This document shows, one piece after another, positions 33,067-36,138 of a stretch of 36,138 nucleotides of DNA. The stretch's first letter is position 1. The number at the start of each line of letters is the position of its first letter. The stretch is from Pseudomonadota bacterium (GTDB taxonomy: Bacteria; Pseudomonadota; Alphaproteobacteria; Rickettsiales; RGZB01): the NCBI GenBank assembly GCA_010031735.1, contig RGZB01000016.1, forward strand, positions 1-36,138. Direction: 5' to 3'. The notes under the pieces were generated by a model, which saw only the letters and a list, made by a program, of their open reading frames with translations, had not been told where the DNA came from and ran no database searches. The translations under genes were made by a program, and so were the position numbers.

Positions 33067-33420
33067 TTAAACCGCGGCCTCGATCATGATCTCCACATCA
33101 TATCCCGGTGCGGCGAGTTTCGCTTCCACGGTCGCGCGGGCGGGGGTTTTGCCGGGAACGACCCATGCGTCCCACGCTTTGTTCATCTCGTCGAATGTCT
33201 TGATGTTGGTGAGCCAGATGTTCGCCTTCAGGATTTTCGTTTTGTCGCTGCCGGCTTGTTTCAGGAGCGCGTCGATCTGGTTGAGCACATCCTTCGTCTG
33301 TTCATACACGGATTTTCCGACCGTGGTATCGGCCACCACACCGGCGGTGTAGACCTTACCGGCGTACACGACGGCTTCGCTCATACGCGCGCCGGGTTCG
33401 ATATGTTTGATGTTCGTCAT
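33067..33420 (-). CDS. RidA-family protein (YjgF/YER057c/UK114)
   Basis: A 117-aa trimeric enamine/imine deaminase-type protein that protects PLP enzymes from reactive 2-aminoacrylate. Features: YTAGVVADTTVGKSVYEQT, LKANIWLTNIKTFDEMNKAW, and the near-C-terminal PARATVEAKLAAPGYDVEI, where the Arg binds the carboxylate in active RidA. The ORF track starts at 33612, inside the upstream lipoprotein gene; ATG 33420 is right because AGGAGAATCT precedes it and the family starts there. Lipoprotein and RidA are 8 bases apart and cotranscribed. Confidence 0.9.
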   Translation of the reverse strand: MTNIKHIEPGARMSEAVVYAGKVYTAGVVADTTVGKSVYEQTKDVLNQIDALLKQAGSDKTKILKANIWLTNIKTFDEMNKAWDAWVVPGKTPARATVEAKLAAPGYDVEIMIEAAV

Positions 33421-33428
33421 AGATTCTC

Positions 33429-34139
33429 CTACAGGCAGTTGGAATTGAAATCGGATTTCGGCAGTGTCACCTCCACCGGGATCACCCAGTACGCACCCAC
33501 CGGGTACGGTTTCATCGGTGCCGTCACTTTCACGGTGCGTTGCTTCTGCCAATTTTTCTTGAACGCTTTCTTTAACTTCGCATCGGACGTGCTTGCGCGC
33601 GCCTGCGCCCATTCTTCGCAGTAGAGGTTCGCCCTCAGGCTGCCGCTGGCGGTATCCGGCGGCAGCACTTTCTCACCGGTGTTCTTCAGGTTGCTGTCGA
33701 TCGCGATATAGGCGCGCGCTTTATCCATACTGATATCGTGCCATAACTCCGTGCTCACCTGCGTGCTATGCACTTCGTCATGCGTGCCGATAGAGCCGGG
33801 GCGGCGGAGCGAGTGTGCGCTGCCGAGCGTATTCTCCGGGTTGGAATGCAGGCCGTTGAATTGCTCGAGCGCGCGGCCGCCGGAGGAGACCTGCACATCG
33901 AAGATATAATTGAGCCACGGCTGGCTGCTCGGTTCATTCACGTTACCCACGATGCTCGCGATCTCTGCCTCCGTGCGCGTTTTGAACGATTGGCGGGCGA
34001 GGGCAGCGGGTGCTTTCTTCGCGGCGAAGTTCTTTTTCTGCACTATTTGCTTGGGTGCTTTTTGCGGGGTGTGTGTGGCGCAGGCTGTAAAGCAGAAAAG
34101 TAAACTAAGGCAAACGGTGGTGAGCAGCGATTTATGCAT
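33429..34139 (-). CDS. Uncharacterised lipoprotein
   Basis: A 236-aa protein with a signal peptide and lipobox-like FTAC (MHKSLLTTVCLSLLFCFTAC). After a Lys/Ala-rich linker there is a globular part with no motif I know. Conserved-looking stretches are EPSSQPWLNYIFDVQVS, STELWHDISMDKARAYIAID and PVGAYWVIPVEVTLP; three further Cys, in LYCEEW, SNCL and the N-terminus, are visible. It heads a two-gene transcript with ridA. Function unknown; extracytoplasmic location is supported by the signal peptide. Confidence 0.8.
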   Translation of the reverse strand: MHKSLLTTVCLSLLFCFTACATHTPQKAPKQIVQKKNFAAKKAPAALARQSFKTRTEAEIASIVGNVNEPSSQPWLNYIFDVQVSSGGRALEQFNGLHSNPENTLGSAHSLRRPGSIGTHDEVHSTQVSTELWHDISMDKARAYIAIDSNLKNTGEKVLPPDTASGSLRANLYCEEWAQARASTSDAKLKKAFKKNWQKQRTVKVTAPMKPYPVGAYWVIPVEVTLPKSDFNSNCL

Positions 34140-34250
34140 GTGGGCATCCTTACATGGTTTACACGCACCAGCGTACTGCGAGTGGCTTTACACTGCAAGC
34201 ATATCCTATTTTTGTGCGGGGTGTATTAACCTGTTCGGTCGTGCGATGCT

Positions 34251-35162
34251 TTAACTGCCGGGGGGAATGCGGGTATCGACCTGCCTATCCGAGGTCGTAG
34301 CGCGCACGGCGGCAAGATTGAGACGCTTCTCCTGATCGCCCCACATGGTCTCAACCGTTTTGGCAAGCGGTATCGTGGACGGCGGCTTCATTTGCTCATA
34401 TTCCATGGCGAATGCAAGTGTTTCAGGCAGCGGAAGGTCAGGATTTCGCTGCACCATGAATACCTTCGCATAGAGGTATTCGAGCGTGAGTGCCTGCTGG
34501 ATTTCCGGCGAGGCTACGTCCACCCCCACCCATTTCTTTCGAAGCGCTGTGGATTCTTCGAGCAGTTTCAGACCTTCCGGCACGTCGAGCTTAAAGATGT
34601 TGATGCGTGCTTCGTTGAAGCGGGAGAAGCCCTGCCAGAGCGGGAAGTCTGCACTTTCGTTTGCTTGCGCAATGGTAAAGCTTTCACGGAACGCGGCAGC
34701 ACCTTTCCGCGCGATATCTTCTTTTTCAGCCGCACGCGCTGGGTCGCCGGAGAGTTGCAGGTTCGCAAGTCCTTGATAGTTCGAAGCGATGATGCGTAGA
34801 ATCGGTGCGACGTCTTTATCTTCACTTGCCTTCATTACACCTGCCAGCGTTTCCTCGATAGCGGCATAGCCGGCATAATGCGTTGGCTTCACACCGCTTA
34901 GGTCTTGGTATGTAACAATGGCTTTCAGGGCATCGCGTGCCATCACCTGTACAGGGTCGGTTCCGTCGATGCGTGCGGCATCGATTTGTGCATGCCACCA
35001 CGGCGAGTCTTTGTTGGCGAGATACGGTTTGAATACCACGAGTTCAAGAAGCCGTGTCAGATGTTCATTCGCATCGGCGGAAGCAGAAAGCGGTTCTGTT
35101 TCGGTGACAGCCAGTCCCTGATAATTAAGTGTGCGGTTCTTATCGTGCAATGTAACGGCCAT
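34251..35162 (-). CDS. Uncharacterised helical protein
   Basis: A soluble protein of 303 aa with no signal peptide. It is mostly helical and Ala/Glu-rich, for example LTRLLELVVFKPYLA, RKGAAAFRESFTIAQANE, LPLWQGFSRFNEARINIF and LKLLEESTALRKKWVG, which suggests a TPR-like or bundle fold. I do not recognise a family. The ORF track starts at TTG 35168; ATG 35162 is as good and I prefer it. No strong ribosome site is visible. It stands alone between the lipoprotein and the OYE gene on the same strand. Confidence 0.72.
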   Translation of the reverse strand: MAVTLHDKNRTLNYQGLAVTETEPLSASADANEHLTRLLELVVFKPYLANKDSPWWHAQIDAARIDGTDPVQVMARDALKAIVTYQDLSGVKPTHYAGYAAIEETLAGVMKASEDKDVAPILRIIASNYQGLANLQLSGDPARAAEKEDIARKGAAAFRESFTIAQANESADFPLWQGFSRFNEARINIFKLDVPEGLKLLEESTALRKKWVGVDVASPEIQQALTLEYLYAKVFMVQRNPDLPLPETLAFAMEYEQMKPPSTIPLAKTVETMWGDQEKRLNLAAVRATTSDRQVDTRIPPGS

Positions 35163-35239
35163 AACCAAACTTTTGCTGAAATGATATTCAGTCTATCATA
35201 TCTCTATTAAGGAATGATTAATGGATTGCTGGCATGTTT

Positions 35240-36138
35240 CTAAGCCAGTGCCGGATAATCCGTATAGCCCACTTCATCCTTGGTGTAATAGGTCTGCGGA
35301 TTCGGGGTGTTGAGCGGCGCATTCAGTTTGAAGCGCTTCGGCAGGTCGGGGTTCGCGATGAAAAGCTGCCCGAACGCGACTGCATCCGCCTCACCGTCAT
35401 CCAACACTTGCTGCGCTGTTTCCTTGGTGAATTTCTCATTCGCAATGTAAGTACCACCGAAGGCTTTCTTCAGATGCGGCCCGATACGGCCTTCGCCGAT
35501 ATATTCGCGCGCACAGATAAACGCGAGTTTGCGTTTGCCGAGTTCACGTGCGACATGGCTGAAGGTGGCGAGGGGGTTCGAATCGCCCATCGATTGCGCA
35601 TCACCACGCGGGGAAAGATGCATGCCCACGCGGTCAGCACCCCAAACGGAGACCACGGCGTCGGTCACTTCCAGCATCAGCCGTGCGCGGTTCTCGATGG
35701 AACCGCCGTAAGTGTCCGTGCGCTTGTTGGTGCTATCCTGCAGGAATTGGTCGAGCAGGTAGCCATTCGCGCCATGGATCTCCACCATATCGAATCCCGC
35801 TTCTTTCGCATTCTCGGCACCTTTGCGATAGGCCTCGATGATGCCGGGGATTTCCTTCAGTTCGAGCGCGCGTGGCACCGGATACGGTGCTTTCGGGCGC
35901 ATTTGGCTTACATGGCCAGAAGCGGCAATGGCACTCGGTGCGACGGGCAACTCGCCGTTCAGATAATGAGGGTGGGAGATGCGCCCGACATGCCAGAGCT
36001 GGAGCAGCATGCGCCCACCGGCTTTATGCACGGCATCGGTGATTTTCTTCCAGCCGTCGATTTGTGCTTTCGACCAGATGCCCGGCGTATCCGGATAGCC
36101 TACCCCCATATCGGTAACGGAGGTTGCTTCAGAAAAAA
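35240..36138 (-). CDS. Old yellow enzyme-type NADH:flavin oxidoreductase, N-terminus outside window
   Basis: The visible 299 residues of an FMN-dependent ene-reductase of the NemA/OYE type, which reduces activated C=C bonds and nitro compounds. The frame is open to the window edge (SEATSVTDMGVGYPDTPG), so ATG 36109 in the ORF track is internal. Motifs are LLQLWHVGRISHP, EIHGANGYLLDQFLQ with the His and Asn that bind substrate, YGGSIENRARLMLEV, FGGTYIANEKFT and VAFGQLFIANPDLPKR. The C-terminus is intact. The 77 bases between it and the 305-codon gene downstream show nothing further. Confidence 0.92.
   Translation of the reverse strand, partial: FSEATSVTDMGVGYPDTPGIWSKAQIDGWKKITDAVHKAGGRMLLQLWHVGRISHPHYLNGELPVAPSAIAASGHVSQMRPKAPYPVPRALELKEIPGIIEAYRKGAENAKEAGFDMVEIHGANGYLLDQFLQDSTNKRTDTYGGSIENRARLMLEVTDAVVSVWGADRVGMHLSPRGDAQSMGDSNPLATFSHVARELGKRKLAFICAREYIGEGRIGPHLKKAFGGTYIANEKFTKETAQQVLDDGEADAVAFGQLFIANPDLPKRFKLNAPLNTPNPQTYYTKDEVGYTDYPALA

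Noticed and set aside
1-36138. Prophage, transposon or conjugative element
   Set aside because: No integrase, transposase, relaxase, capsid or terminase genes; gene content is chromosomal apart from the AT-rich AbiJ-like gene.

Overview
The window looks like chromosomal sequence of an alphaproteobacterium of moderate GC (about 50-55% by eye). Supports are a DUF1489 protein (a family known mostly from Alphaproteobacteria), a TIGR02281-like retropepsin-type protease, outer-membrane porins with lipoproteins (Gram-negative envelope), and a tRNA-Ser with encoded CCA. I cannot name the genus; a Micavibrio-like or other uncultured lineage is only a guess. There is no integrase, transposase, phage structural gene or CRISPR array.

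Layout. (1) 1-5130, plus strand: the end of an unrecognised gene, then coaBC, dut, an Rrf2-type regulator, cysK, a MoeB/ThiF-like enzyme and a secreted EF-hand protein; this is CoA, nucleotide and cysteine/sulfur housekeeping. (2) 5127-7591, minus: a membrane-anchored aspartic protease translationally coupled to an ABC exporter. (3) 7699-9094, plus: a 62-aa protein and an unrecognised 401-aa protein one base apart. (4) 9096-15613, minus: a DUF347 membrane protein whose start lies in a perfect 17-bp palindrome, a chemoreceptor 14 bp behind an OprB-type porin, an AraC regulator, and a second paralogous porin with a Fur-box-like promoter. (5) 15787-16360: Ohr peroxidase and tRNA-Ser(UGA). (6) 16506-20774: one 1422-aa repetitive acidic cytoplasmic protein, unlike anything I recognise, with a hairpin over its Shine-Dalgarno. 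(7) 20771-23356: an RlmM-like methyltransferase, a lipoprotein and an orphan phosphoribosyltransferase-like protein. (8) 23434-25713, minus: cold-shock protein followed by a DEAD-box helicase with a long Arg/Gly/Asn tail. (9) 26033-27591, plus: DUF3429 membrane protein, CHAP lipoprotein, and an SRPBCC protein that appears frameshifted or partly deleted. (10) 27653-31056, minus: Fsr-like MFS exporter, an atypical glutamate/dicarboxylate-type symporter and a RimK-like ATP-grasp ligase, the last two overlapping. (11) 31155-36138: HU, DUF1489, an AT-rich AbiJ-like gene, RidA, two uncharacterised proteins and a truncated old yellow enzyme.

The parts most likely to hide undescribed biology are the giant repeat protein with its hairpin-covered start, the 62-aa/401-aa pair, the porin-chemoreceptor-AraC-porin cluster, the symporter lacking the NMDGT motif paired with an ATP-grasp ligase, and the AT-rich AbiJ-like insertion. 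All family calls are from reading motifs; no database search was run.
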